NCBI GenBank assembly: GCA_031283505.1
Contig: JAITBO010000344.1
Coordinates: 1 to 25,275 of the forward strand
DNA length: 25,275 nucleotides
From: Treponema sp.
GTDB taxonomy: Bacteria; Spirochaetota; Spirochaetia; Treponematales; Breznakiellaceae
Direction: 5' to 3'
Of this stretch, positions 1 through 8,502 are shown piece by piece (the stretch's first letter is position 1; each line of letters opens with the position of its first letter). Made by a program: the position numbers and the translations under genes. Below the pieces are notes generated by a model. It worked only from the letters and a program-made list of their open reading frames with translations, searched no databases and was not told the origin of the DNA.

Positions 1-167
1 ACTGGGAGAAAGACAGTATGCAGGCCGGAGCGGCGGTGTGGTACCAAAACAAAGTCGGCGCCGGTACGTTTAAGTCCGCGCTGGCCGCGAGAGCGCCTCT
101 TACCTGGCAGGGCAGTAAATCGTCATTTGAATTGTTTATCCCCATTGTAGTGGAGATTGGTTTCTAA
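1..167 (+). CDS. C-terminal end of a probable outer-membrane beta-barrel protein (partial)
   Basis: This reading frame is open from the left edge and stops with TAA at 165-167, giving about 54 residues. The last stretch alternates hydrophobic and polar residues and ends ELFIPIVVEIGF. A terminal Phe after an amphipathic strand is the usual signature of outer-membrane beta-barrel proteins recognised by the BAM machinery. It ends 5 bp before the mannanase start, so it is probably co-transcribed with the mannan genes and could be a porin for the oligosaccharides. The family cannot be named from this fragment, and the function is inference from the terminal motif and position only. Confidence 0.55.
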   Translation, partial: WEKDSMQAGAAVWYQNKVGAGTFKSALAARAPLTWQGSKSSFELFIPIVVEIGF

Positions 168-172
168 ATACG

Positions 173-1291
173 GTGAAAACGAAACGAAACAGCATTGCTA
201 TCTTTGTTGTAGTACTGGGAGCGATTATGCTTGTCATCGGGTGTCCTTCCGAACCGGAGAAGGCGGAGGCTGTTTCTTTTGGAACCGCCGTAAACGCAAC
301 GGACAATAAAAAGCGCCTGCTGAATTATCTGGCCGATGAATACGGCAGGCGCATCATATCGGGCCAGATGGATACTTCCTGGACGACCAATACCGGAAAT
401 TCAGGAATGGATATGATCGCCCGTGTGTATGCCGACACGGGCAAGTATCCGGCTATCAAGGGGTTTGACTTTATCCAGCTTCCCTGGGACAATGGCGCGG
501 AGCAGACGACCGAGGCCATAGCCTGGTGGGAGGGTAAAAATAACGGGAATGTTCTTGTTCAGGGCAAACACGGTATTGTGGCTTTCTGCTGGCATTGGAA
601 GATCGGGCCCTGGATGGAATTTTACACAGAGAGAACCAGTTTTCGTATCCCTTACAGGAACGGCGCTTTGGATACCTCATCGGAGGAGTTTACCCTGATT
701 AAGAACGACCTGGACAAGGTTGCCGTCCAACTGCAAAAGCTGGAAGACCGGGACATCCCTGTCTTGTGGCGGCCCCTGCACGAGGCCTCGGGCGGCTGGT
801 TCTGGTGGGGAGCAAGCGGACCAGAGGCGTACAAGGCTCTGTGGCGGTACATCTACGATTATCTTGCCAATACTAAAGGGCTTGACAACCTGATTTGGGT
901 ATGGAACGGCCAGGACGCCGCCTGGTTTCCCGGCGGGGATACGGTAGATATTGCGGGCTATGACGTGTACCCCGGCCCGAAAAACTATGGTTCCCAATCG
1001 GACAAATTCGGGGAAACCCTCTTGATGGTCCCCGGTAAAGACCGTATTGTGGCGTTGACGGAAAACGGGGCGATCCCCGACCCTGACAGGTGTCTTGAGG
1101 ATAACGCAATGTGGTCCTGGTTTATGACCTGGAACGACAATTCCGGTTCTACACAGGGTCAGACCAATGAAAATAATTTCTGGACCGGAGAATACCACAA
1201 TACCGGGGCCCATAAAAACAAGGTCTACCATCATGACCTGGTGATTACCCTGGACGAGCTTCCGGATATATCCGGCTATCGCAAAAACTGA
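173..1291 (+). CDS. GH26 endo-beta-1,4-mannanase, lipoprotein
   Basis: 372 residues with a GTG start. The N-terminus is a lipoprotein signal peptide with a hydrophobic run ending LVIGC (Cys24), so the mature enzyme should be lipid-anchored and exported. The rest matches glycoside hydrolase family 26, a TIM-barrel family of mostly beta-mannanases. The motif RPLHEASGGWFWWG starts at residue 200 and carries the acid/base Glu204. LTENG carries the probable nucleophile Glu297. The aromatic run FWWG after the acid/base is typical of the family. Length fits a single catalytic domain with no separate binding module. It would cut mannan backbones outside the cell, feeding the transporters downstream. 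The GTG has only a weak ribosome-binding site (GGAG near 152). Exact polymer preference (mannan, glucomannan, galactomannan) cannot be read from sequence. Confidence 0.9.
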   Translation: MKTKRNSIAIFVVVLGAIMLVIGCPSEPEKAEAVSFGTAVNATDNKKRLLNYLADEYGRRIISGQMDTSWTTNTGNSGMDMIARVYADTGKYPAIKGFDFIQLPWDNGAEQTTEAIAWWEGKNNGNVLVQGKHGIVAFCWHWKIGPWMEFYTERTSFRIPYRNGALDTSSEEFTLIKNDLDKVAVQLQKLEDRDIPVLWRPLHEASGGWFWWGASGPEAYKALWRYIYDYLANTKGLDNLIWVWNGQDAAWFPGGDTVDIAGYDVYPGPKNYGSQSDKFGETLLMVPGKDRIVALTENGAIPDPDRCLEDNAMWSWFMTWNDNSGSTQGQTNENNFWTGEYHNTGAHKNKVYHHDLVITLDELPDISGYRKN

Positions 1292-1331
1292 ATAGGGTTG
1301 AGAACGAAAGTTGAATATTTAGGAGGAAAAC

Positions 1332-1934
1332 ATGAAAAAGATTTTTTCAGGTGCTATGGCGGCGTTTTTTGCCGGAACAGTTTTTGTTTTGCTGGTTTCC
1401 TGCGCGTCCACCGGAGGGGCCGGCGGAGAAGATGCCGGTGTTGCCGGGGCCTGGGCCTGGGGCAGCTTTACTGATGCCGCGAACGGCGGCACTTCCAAAA
1501 TCAAAATGATCGAGGCTGTTGAGCAGATTGACGGCGAACCTCTGATGATATACAGTATCGACGGTGAAATTACCAGCCAGTATCAGTACGGTTACGTGGG
1601 CTGGTACGCATTTCCCGATGATCCGACGCTGGAACTCCTTAAAACCGCCAAGGCTTTTACCTTTAAAGTAGAAGGAGACGGCAATGCCTATGACGTTATG
1701 TTCTGTACCGCCGACATATCAGACGCGGCGTATTACCGCACCACGTTTACTCCCCGGAAAGATCAGGTAACGACCATTACCGTCAAGGTTGGCCAGTTGG
1801 CTCAACCTGCGGATTGGGGGGTTAAAAAACCTTTTAATCAGGATATGGCGACCCAAATTCAGTTCCAGACCACCAACAACGGCAAGCCGGGGATTTTCAA
1901 GGTTAAGATTTACGATCTCAGGATCATCCAGTAA
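1332..1934 (+). CDS. Small beta-rich lipoprotein, possible carbohydrate-binding protein
   Basis: 200 residues, ATG preceded by a strong AGGAGG site. The signal peptide ends LLVSCAS with the lipobox Cys at about residue 24, followed by a Gly/Ala-rich linker. The mature part alternates short strands and aromatic residues (YQYGYVGWYAF, FTFKVEGDG, FKVKIYDLRI). This looks like a jelly-roll beta-sandwich of the CIA30/CBM11-like galactose-binding type. No catalytic motif is visible. It sits between two exported glycanases with short gaps, so a role as a surface glycan-binding partner is plausible. The fold and role are inference; I do not recognise a named family with certainty. Confidence 0.6.
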   Translation: MKKIFSGAMAAFFAGTVFVLLVSCASTGGAGGEDAGVAGAWAWGSFTDAANGGTSKIKMIEAVEQIDGEPLMIYSIDGEITSQYQYGYVGWYAFPDDPTLELLKTAKAFTFKVEGDGNAYDVMFCTADISDAAYYRTTFTPRKDQVTTITVKVGQLAQPADWGVKKPFNQDMATQIQFQTTNNGKPGIFKVKIYDLRIIQ

Positions 1935-1975
1935 AGGATAAATCACAAAGTAAGGATCAAAGTAAAGATCAAAAA

Positions 1976-3196
1976 ATGAAGCGTTTTTTTACGACCGGAT
2001 TTGCCCTGTTGTCCCTGAGCCTGTTTTTTAGCGGCTGCGGGACTACCGGAATTATGGAGGTTAACAGAGTGCCTGACACTGAAAATGAATTTATTCCTGA
2101 GGGGATGACCGATCTTGACGCCCTGAGTTATTTTCGGGAGGAAGGATTGAACATAGGCTGGAATTTGGGGAACGCCCTGGATGCTCACCGGGGCGGCGTA
2201 TCCGGCGAGACCGTCTGGGGGAATCCCCGTATTACGCGGAAAATTTTTGACGGCGTAAAAAAGGCGGGATACCAGGTTGTGCGTATTCCCGTTACATGGA
2301 TGGGCCACATCGGGGAAGCGCCGGATTATTATATCGATCCTGAGTTTTTAAAACGTGTAGCCGAGGTAACAGGGTACGCTCACGAGGCGGACCTCAAGGT
2401 AATCATCAACCTTCACCACGACGGGGCGACCGAAAGCGGCGGTAAAGACGTGGGCTGGCTTTCGATCAACACCGCCCGGCAGAGCGAAGAAGGTATGCGG
2501 GAGGTAACGGCAAAGTTTGAGCGGGTTTGGATACAGATTGCCAAATACTTTAAGAACTACGGCGATTATCTCATTTTTGAATCCACGAACGAGATCCACG
2601 ACGGCAACTGGGGCTGGGGTAAAGAGCAGGATCAAAAGCCGCAGTACGAGATTGTAAATCAATGGAATCAGGTTTTTGTAAACGCCGTGCGCGGTACGGG
2701 GGGCAATAACGCCGGGCGTTTTTTGGTCATCCCCGGTTACTGTACCGTCCCCAAGCATACTACGGCGAATTATTATAAGCTCCCTCAGGACAACGCCGGG
2801 GGAGTGAATAAATTCATCGTTACTGTGCATTATTACGACCCTTACGAATTTTGTATCGCCGCTACTCGTCATGTATGGGGTTCCGCTGCGGATAAACGCA
2901 AGGCGGACCAGGACTTTCAGGCCATTGCCGGCAGATTTATCACCGGCGGACAAGTACCGGTCATTATCGGCGAAAGCGGCGCGGTACGGCAGGAAGGCTA
3001 CGAGGCAGTACGGCTTGAATACTTCGATTATGTGTACCGTAAAGCTCATGAACTTGGACTTGTTCCTATATATTGGGATAACGGGGCGTTCGGTTCGGGG
3101 GGAGAAAATTTCGGGCTTTTTAACCGAAGTACCGGTGAACCTTACTCGGAAGAAACCGATACGGTCATCAAGACAATGATACACGCGGTAGAGTGA
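1976..3196 (+). CDS. GH5 endo-beta-glycanase (mannanase or glucanase), lipoprotein
   Basis: 406 residues with a lipoprotein signal peptide ending FFSGCGTTG (lipobox Cys21). GH5 TIM-barrel hallmarks appear in order: GWNLGNALDA from residue 61, RIPVTWMGH, INLHHDGA, the acid/base pair Asn205-Glu206 in FESTNEIHDG, and the nucleophile Glu333 in VIIGESG. The opening GWNLGN motif resembles the GH5_4 group of broad beta-1,4-glucanases, but the subfamily cannot be fixed by eye. It could attack glucomannan, beta-mannan or xyloglucan. It follows the small lipoprotein by 41 bp and belongs to the same exported enzyme set. The ribosome-binding site is weak (AAGGATC-like sequence upstream). Confidence 0.88.
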   Translation: MKRFFTTGFALLSLSLFFSGCGTTGIMEVNRVPDTENEFIPEGMTDLDALSYFREEGLNIGWNLGNALDAHRGGVSGETVWGNPRITRKIFDGVKKAGYQVVRIPVTWMGHIGEAPDYYIDPEFLKRVAEVTGYAHEADLKVIINLHHDGATESGGKDVGWLSINTARQSEEGMREVTAKFERVWIQIAKYFKNYGDYLIFESTNEIHDGNWGWGKEQDQKPQYEIVNQWNQVFVNAVRGTGGNNAGRFLVIPGYCTVPKHTTANYYKLPQDNAGGVNKFIVTVHYYDPYEFCIAATRHVWGSAADKRKADQDFQAIAGRFITGGQVPVIIGESGAVRQEGYEAVRLEYFDYVYRKAHELGLVPIYWDNGAFGSGGENFGLFNRSTGEPYSEETDTVIKTMIHAVE

Positions 3197-3209
3197 ATTT
3201 TTTTGGAAG

Positions 3210-3356
3210 AATTGAGCCTGTTTCAAAACTAATTGACAGTGCGGAAGTGTGCACGGGTTTGAACCAGGATCATAAAAAAAACGGTCAAAAACCCGTTTTT
3301 TTCGGTAAATCCAAGGAAGCTGTTCCAAAGGCTGAAGTTTTGGAACAGCCTCAATT
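3210..3356 (+). repeat. Intergenic element bounded by 21-bp imperfect inverted repeats
   Basis: The 175-bp gap between the GH5 and esterase genes is bounded by arms at 3210-3230 and 3336-3356 that are reverse complements at 19 of 21 positions. Inside, 3319-3329 (GCTGTTCCAAA) and 3339-3349 (TTTGGAACAGC) form a perfect 11-bp stem with a 9-nt loop. No plausible gene lies here. The loop contains CTGAAGT, echoed in another palindrome at 24242-24273. This may be a dispersed palindromic repeat, or a processing or attenuation signal within the operon. Confidence 0.6.
3274..3302 (+). terminator. A/T-rich hairpin with U tract, weak terminator candidate
   Basis: A run of A followed by CGG at 3274-3284 pairs with CCG plus a T run at 3293-3302 across an 8-nt loop. 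Only three G-C pairs support the stem, so termination would be weak. If active it would lower expression of the genes after the GH5 gene rather than end the transcript. Confidence 0.3.
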
Positions 3357-3371
3357 ACTTGAGGAGAAAGT

Positions 3372-4583
3372 ATGCTGAAACAACTATGCGCCGCTCTGAT
3401 TTGCGGTTCCATCATATTGAGCGGCTGCGCTACGGAAGCTGTTTTGCGGACTCCGGCGCCGGTTGATAATCCCCGTCTTCAACATACAATGGCGAAACTC
3501 CGCCGGGGCGAAACAGTTTCTGTGGCGGCCTTTGGTGGTTCTATTACTACCGGGCATCAGGCTAAACCTCCCTCTTCGGCAGGGTGGGCGGGTCTCGTCG
3601 CCCGGTGGTGGCGGGAAAAGGCTGCGGAGACCAACGGCAAGATCGAGTATCATAACGCCGGGGCCAGCGGCACTGATTCCGCTTTTGCGGCGGTCCGCAT
3701 CAAAGATCAGGTTCTCGTCTACGAACCGGATGTGGTGTTTGTGGAATTCGCCATTAACGATCAGTGGCTTAACTCACGGGTGCGCCGGCGTTCATACGAG
3801 GGGGTTCTGCGGCAATTGCTTGCTGATTCCGGACGTTCCGTCATCCTTCTTGCCCTGAACGAAAAAGCCAACCCGAACAAGAGTACTCGTGCTGAAGAGG
3901 AGCGGATCGGCGCGCATTACGGACTGCCCACTCTCGTATGGGCGGATTGGGTTAAGCTCTCCGCATGGGATCTGTACTTTACCGGCAGCGAAGCTATTCA
4001 TCCGAACAACGAGGGGCACGCCAACATTGCCGCCGGTATTACGGCTTATCTTGACGCCGTGTGGGATTCCCTGCCCCCGGACGACGCCATTCCTTCTGTT
4101 GATACCGGACTGCCGGAAGCCCTTGTGTCCGGGGAATTCCGAAACATAACCCTCATAGACGGAGACGATACGGAAGCGCTTGTTGTTCCCCTTGAGTCTA
4201 CGGGCTGGCGGACCCAGAAAGCGATACTTCCTGATGAATGGATAAACAGTGGCAAAGGGCTGTTGACGGGCTGGATAACGGATAAACCGGACGCGGATCT
4301 CCGTATCCGGGTCCGGGGAAAATCTGTTGGGGTACTTTTTACCGAAAGTGATCAGTACCGGAACGCCCTGGCCTGGATTGAAGACAGCGACGGTACGGAA
4401 AAGCCTAAAGTAACAGTCAACGCCTATGTAAGCTACCGGAGCGGCTACTACGGGTATGCCTACGCCGAAGTTGCCGACAACCTTGATCCGGCAAAAGAGT
4501 ACATCCTGCATCTTACGGTTAATACCGGCGGCAGGCAAAATGCTCCGACCAATGTGATCGGTGTTGTTTGTACAAACCCTTAG
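3372..4583 (+). CDS. SGNH/GDSL-type esterase lipoprotein, probable glycan O-deacetylase
   Basis: 403 residues, with TTGAGGAG-like ribosome-binding sequence before the ATG. The lipoprotein signal ends ILSGC (Cys19). SGNH blocks are present: FGGSITTG with nucleophile Ser57, NAGASGTDS (block II), EFAIND with the Asn (block III), and IHPNNEGH with His210 (block V). The residue three before His210, usually Asp in these esterases, is Glu207. After about residue 240 there is a second, beta-rich domain that may bind substrate. In this context it most likely removes acetyl groups from acetylated glucomannan outside the cytoplasm so that GH26 and GH5 can act. Substrate is inferred from neighbours. Confidence 0.82.
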   Translation: MLKQLCAALICGSIILSGCATEAVLRTPAPVDNPRLQHTMAKLRRGETVSVAAFGGSITTGHQAKPPSSAGWAGLVARWWREKAAETNGKIEYHNAGASGTDSAFAAVRIKDQVLVYEPDVVFVEFAINDQWLNSRVRRRSYEGVLRQLLADSGRSVILLALNEKANPNKSTRAEEERIGAHYGLPTLVWADWVKLSAWDLYFTGSEAIHPNNEGHANIAAGITAYLDAVWDSLPPDDAIPSVDTGLPEALVSGEFRNITLIDGDDTEALVVPLESTGWRTQKAILPDEWINSGKGLLTGWITDKPDADLRIRVRGKSVGVLFTESDQYRNALAWIEDSDGTEKPKVTVNAYVSYRSGYYGYAYAEVADNLDPAKEYILHLTVNTGGRQNAPTNVIGVVCTNP

Positions 4584-4654
4584 GGCACCTGTAGAACGGT
4601 TTTTTATGGACAAATATGGCGGGAAAGAGAAGACGGATAAATAAAGAAGGAGTG

Positions 4655-7546
4655 ATGAAGTTGAGGAACGTCCGCAAGGGGCATTTTATTACCACAGTGA
4701 TCGTCATCACGGCGCTGGTTCTCTTTTTTGTGACCCGGAGAGGGGAGGAAAACTTTACCCCAAAATACGAAGGCACCGATTTGAGCGGGGGAGAGACAGG
4801 CCGGGCGAATACCTATGTCCGGTATCTGGAGCGCTGTGCGGATGTCCTTCCCGGCCTTACGGCTATACCGGTTGACATTTTTTCCTATTCCGCAGCGGAA
4901 GGCGTAACTGAGCTTGCCGATTTTGAAGGCGGGCGGAAGGTTCTCCTGACGGAGGAAAAGAGCTTTGTAGAATACTCTGTCCATCTTGACCGGGCCGGCC
5001 TTTATAACCTTTACATTGAATATTTTCCTGTCGAATCCCGCGGGATTGCCATAGAGCGGAACCTCAAGATTAACGGGGAGACGCCGTTTCTGGGCGCGGA
5101 ACAGTTTGTTTTTCAGCGTGTCTGGGGTGATGCGGCGGGAGGCGTCCGGGCCGACAATCAAGGCAATGAGATACGTCCCACCCAGGTTGAAAAGCCCCGC
5201 TGGGAGGCCGCATGGTTCAAAGATCCTCTGGGCTATACTGCCGAACCGTATATGTTTTATTTTGAAGCGGGGGACAACAGTATACGACTTGAGGGCGTTA
5301 ATGAACCCATGGCGATCCGCGCTTTTACCCTTACCGCTGTTGTCCGTGCCAAAACATATACGGAATATGCGGCGAGTTTTGATACAGATAAATTTAAAAA
5401 CAGGGATGCTGCCTTTATGATGAAAATTCAGGGGGAAGACGCGGCCTACCGTTCCGATCCTTCTCTCTATGCGGTTTACGACCGTTCTTCCGGCGCAACA
5501 GAACCGGCCAGCGTAGCAAAGATCAAACTTAACATGATTGGAGGTCAGAGCTGGCGCGTGGCCGGGCAGTGGATAGAATGGGAATTCACCGTCCCGGAAG
5601 ACGGCATATACCGGATTTCCGTCAAGGCCCGGCAGAATTACAACCGCGGTTTTGTATCGAACCGTTCCGTTTTGATTGACGGACAGATTCCCTGCGAAGA
5701 AGTTTCGGCGGCGCCTTTTAGATACAACAACAAATGGAAGCTGGTTACCTTTCAGGATGAAGGGGGAAAGGATATCTGCTTCCCCCTGACTAAAGGCGGA
5801 CATTCCCTGCGGCTCCAGGCTGCCCTGGGAGAGCTGGGCGGCATATTGAATACCATGGAAGAAAGTGTGTACCGCCTGAACGACAGTTACCGTAAAATTT
5901 TGGTGTTGACCGGGCCGGACCCTGATATATACCGGGATTACCGGGTGGATGTGGTGTACCCGGAAATTATCACCGCAATGGCGCTGGAAAGCAAAATCCT
6001 CTACAAACTGGTTGACGATTTGACTTTCTATGCCGGGGAACGCAGCGCTCAGGCAGCTACGGCGTTGACCCTTGCGCGGCAGCTTGAACTTTTTGTGCGG
6101 CGGCCCGACAAGATTCCCCGGACCCTGGTGAACTTCAAGAACAACATCAGCGCTTTGGGCGACAGCTTAATAGCCCTTGCCCAATCGCAGCTTGATGTGG
6201 ATTATATTTTGATCAGCGCGGCGGGAGCGGAACTGCCGTTTATAAAAGAAGATTTCTTCCTTCGCGTATCCCACGAAATTCGTTCCTTTATTGCGTCCTT
6301 CTTTGTGGATTACAATAACCTGGGGGATGTGTACAAGGGCAGGGACGCGATTGAAGTGTGGATGCTCGCCGGACGTGATCAGAGTACGATCCTCAAGGCA
6401 ATGATCGATGACACGTTTACGCCCCAAACGGGAATCAGGGTAAACGTAAAACTGGTAACTGCCGATGCGGTTATGCCGTCGGTAGTGGCCGGCGTTGGAC
6501 CGGATGCGGCGATTACCGTCCAGCAAGCCGATCCGGTGAATTACGCCGTCCGCAAGGCCGCAATGGATCTCTCGAAATTCGACGGCTTTGACGAGCTTGC
6601 GAAACAGTTTTCCGGCAGTGTTTTTGTGCCCTTTCGTTACGCCGGCGGCGTGTATGCGCTGCCGGAAACCCAGTATTTTCACGTCATGTTTTACCGTAAA
6701 GACATCTTTGAGGAACTGGGGATCGAAATCCCTGAAACCTGGGACGATCTGATAAACATTCTGCCGGTCATTCAAAAAAACAACATGAATGTTGGTATTC
6801 CCTCAGTCGCAACAACAGTGCAAACCTCCATTGACTTTTCAAACTTCCTGGCTCATCTCTACCAGCGGCATGGAACGCTCTACAATGAAGAAGGTTCCCG
6901 TACTCTGCTTGACGGCGAAACCGCCATCGAAGCTTTTGACGCCTATTCGAAATTTTTCACCCATTATAAAACGCCCATGGTCTTCGATTTTGTAAACCGT
7001 TTCCGTACCGGCGAGATGCCCCTGGGCTTTGCGGATTACACGAACTTTAATACCATGGAAGTTTTCGCTCCGGAAATACGCGGCCTTTGGGGTTTTGCCC
7101 ATATGCCCGGCATCAGGCAGCCGGACGGAACCATAGACCGTTCCGTACCCACCGGAACCCTCGCGTCAATGATCTTTTCCAACGCGGATAATCCCGGACA
7201 GGCATGGGAATTTTTGAAGTGGTGGGCCAGCGCGGATACGCAGCTTCGTTTTGGGCGGGAGCTTGAGAGCGTCATGGGCGCTGCGGCCCGGTATCCTACG
7301 GCGAATTTTGATGCCTTTATACGGCTTTCCTGGGGCGCGGAGGAGATGGCGGTGCTGCGGGAACAGCGTTCCTGGACTGTGGGTACGCCGGAAGTTCCTG
7401 GCGGCTATTATGTTACCCGGCATATCACCAATGCGCTACGCCGTGTTCTGAACGAAGGCCAGGATACCAGGGAAACCCTGCTTGATTATAGTTTGACTAT
7501 TAATGACGAATTAATAAAAAAGCGGAAGGAATTTGGTCTGGAATAG
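4655..7546 (+). CDS. Large membrane-anchored ABC solute-binding protein with N-terminal beta-sandwich region
   Basis: About 963 residues from this start. The frame also allows an upstream ATG at 4616, which lacks a ribosome-binding site, and a TTG at 4661. AAGGAG at 4647-4652 favours a start in the 4655-4661 area. A single hydrophobic segment (FITTVIVITALVLFFV) near the N-terminus has no lipobox Cys, so the protein is probably held by an uncleaved anchor. Roughly the first 430 residues contain two beta-sandwich-like segments resembling carbohydrate-binding modules (VEYSVHLDRAGLYNLYIEYFP; WEFTVPEDGIYRISVKARQ). A mostly helical stretch follows. The C-terminal about 400 residues are a family 1 solute-binding domain (IEVWMLAGRDQ onward; ALPETQYFHVMFYRKDIFEELGIEIPETWDD). 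That is more than twice the usual binding-protein size. It directly precedes two permeases. Confidence 0.83.
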   Translation: MKLRNVRKGHFITTVIVITALVLFFVTRRGEENFTPKYEGTDLSGGETGRANTYVRYLERCADVLPGLTAIPVDIFSYSAAEGVTELADFEGGRKVLLTEEKSFVEYSVHLDRAGLYNLYIEYFPVESRGIAIERNLKINGETPFLGAEQFVFQRVWGDAAGGVRADNQGNEIRPTQVEKPRWEAAWFKDPLGYTAEPYMFYFEAGDNSIRLEGVNEPMAIRAFTLTAVVRAKTYTEYAASFDTDKFKNRDAAFMMKIQGEDAAYRSDPSLYAVYDRSSGATEPASVAKIKLNMIGGQSWRVAGQWIEWEFTVPEDGIYRISVKARQNYNRGFVSNRSVLIDGQIPCEEVSAAPFRYNNKWKLVTFQDEGGKDICFPLTKGGHSLRLQAALGELGGILNTMEESVYRLNDSYRKILVLTGPDPDIYRDYRVDVVYPEIITAMALESKILYKLVDDLTFYAGERSAQAATALTLARQLELFVRRPDKIPRTLVNFKNNISALGDSLIALAQSQLDVDYILISAAGAELPFIKEDFFLRVSHEIRSFIASFFVDYNNLGDVYKGRDAIEVWMLAGRDQSTILKAMIDDTFTPQTGIRVNVKLVTADAVMPSVVAGVGPDAAITVQQADPVNYAVRKAAMDLSKFDGFDELAKQFSGSVFVPFRYAGGVYALPETQYFHVMFYRKDIFEELGIEIPETWDDLINILPVIQKNNMNVGIPSVATTVQTSIDFSNFLAHLYQRHGTLYNEEGSRTLLDGETAIEAFDAYSKFFTHYKTPMVFDFVNRFRTGEMPLGFADYTNFNTMEVFAPEIRGLWGFAHMPGIRQPDGTIDRSVPTGTLASMIFSNADNPGQAWEFLKWWASADTQLRFGRELESVMGAAARYPTANFDAFIRLSWGAEEMAVLREQRSWTVGTPEVPGGYYVTRHITNALRRVLNEGQDTRETLLDYSLTINDELIKKRKEFGLE

Positions 7547-7557
7547 GGAGCAGAAGG

Positions 7558-8490
7558 ATGAGTCTTACACGTTACGCCGTAAAGAAAAAGCGTTCATTTC
7601 TTCACCTCATAAAAGAGATAGTACGGTACAGGACGTGTTATCTTTTCCTTGCGCCCTTTGCGGTGGTGTTCGGCCTTTTTTATGTAGCGCCTCTGGCGGT
7701 TTCAATCTTCTACAGTTTTACCTATTACAATATCCTTGAGCCCCCAAGATTCATCGGCCTCCGCAACTACATTAACCTGCTCCTGGGAGATGACGTTTTT
7801 TTGACCGCCATGAAAAACACCTTCATCATGGTGGCGATAACCGGCCCGATAGGCTATATCGCATCCTTTCTTTTCGCGTGGTTTATCCATGAACTGCCGC
7901 GCCATATCAGGGCCTTCGTAACGCTGGTATTTTACGCTCCCTCCATTTCCGGCGCGGTCTACATGATATGGGCGATTATTTTTTCCGGCGACGCCTATGG
8001 TTACATAAATGGCCTTTTAATGCACCTGGGAATATTGGACCAGCCGGTTTTGTGGCTCACGGATCCCAAATATATGATGCCGGTGATCCTGGTAGTTATA
8101 CTGTGGATGAGTTTAGGCGCGGGTTTTTTGGCGTTTATTGCCGGCCTTTCGACAATTGACGAGACCCTCTATGAAGCGGGACTGATAGACGGCATAAAGA
8201 ACCGCTGGCAGGAACTCTGGTACATCACTCTGCCGAATATGAAAGGGATGCTCATGTTCGGCGCGGTCATGGCGATTACCCAGTCCTTCGGCGTGGCGGA
8301 CGTAACAATCGCCCTGGCAGGTTTCCCCAGTACGGATTATGCGGTACATACAGTGGTAAACCACCTGGTAGATTACGGCTCCGTCCGTTTTGAAATGGGC
8401 TACGCTTCCGCCATTGCGACCCTGCTGTTTTTGACCATGATCGTGTGCAACGCACTCATCCAAAAGATGCTGCGCCGTGTAGGAACCTGA
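7558..8490 (+). CDS. Sugar ABC transporter permease, MalF type
   Basis: 310 residues, starting 11 bp after the large binding protein with a GGAG-type site upstream. It is a multi-spanning inner-membrane protein with about six hydrophobic segments. The cytoplasmic EAA loop, which docks the ATPase, is visible as ETLYEAGLIDGIKNRWQELW followed by TLP near residue 200-225. The order binding protein, MalF-like, MalG-like is standard for carbohydrate importers of the CUT1 class. No ATPase gene is in the window. The substrate is probably mannan-derived oligosaccharide, inferred from neighbours. Confidence 0.9.
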   Translation: MSLTRYAVKKKRSFLHLIKEIVRYRTCYLFLAPFAVVFGLFYVAPLAVSIFYSFTYYNILEPPRFIGLRNYINLLLGDDVFLTAMKNTFIMVAITGPIGYIASFLFAWFIHELPRHIRAFVTLVFYAPSISGAVYMIWAIIFSGDAYGYINGLLMHLGILDQPVLWLTDPKYMMPVILVVILWMSLGAGFLAFIAGLSTIDETLYEAGLIDGIKNRWQELWYITLPNMKGMLMFGAVMAITQSFGVADVTIALAGFPSTDYAVHTVVNHLVDYGSVRFEMGYASAIATLLFLTMIVCNALIQKMLRRVGT

Positions 8491-8502
8491 GGGAGTATTG
8501 TT

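Noticed and set aside
3233..3238. TTGACA resembling a promoter -35 box
   Set aside because: No -10-like hexamer is found at 16-18 bp downstream (GGTTTG there), so an internal promoter is not supported.
3193..3378. 61-residue open frame between GH5 and the esterase
   Set aside because: It is made largely of the inverted-repeat element and overlaps the next start; no signature or ribosome-binding site.
4604..5803. Long minus-strand open frame opposite the large binding protein
   Set aside because: It lies antisense to a gene with clear domains, has no family signature and no ribosome-binding site; it is a by-product of codon bias.
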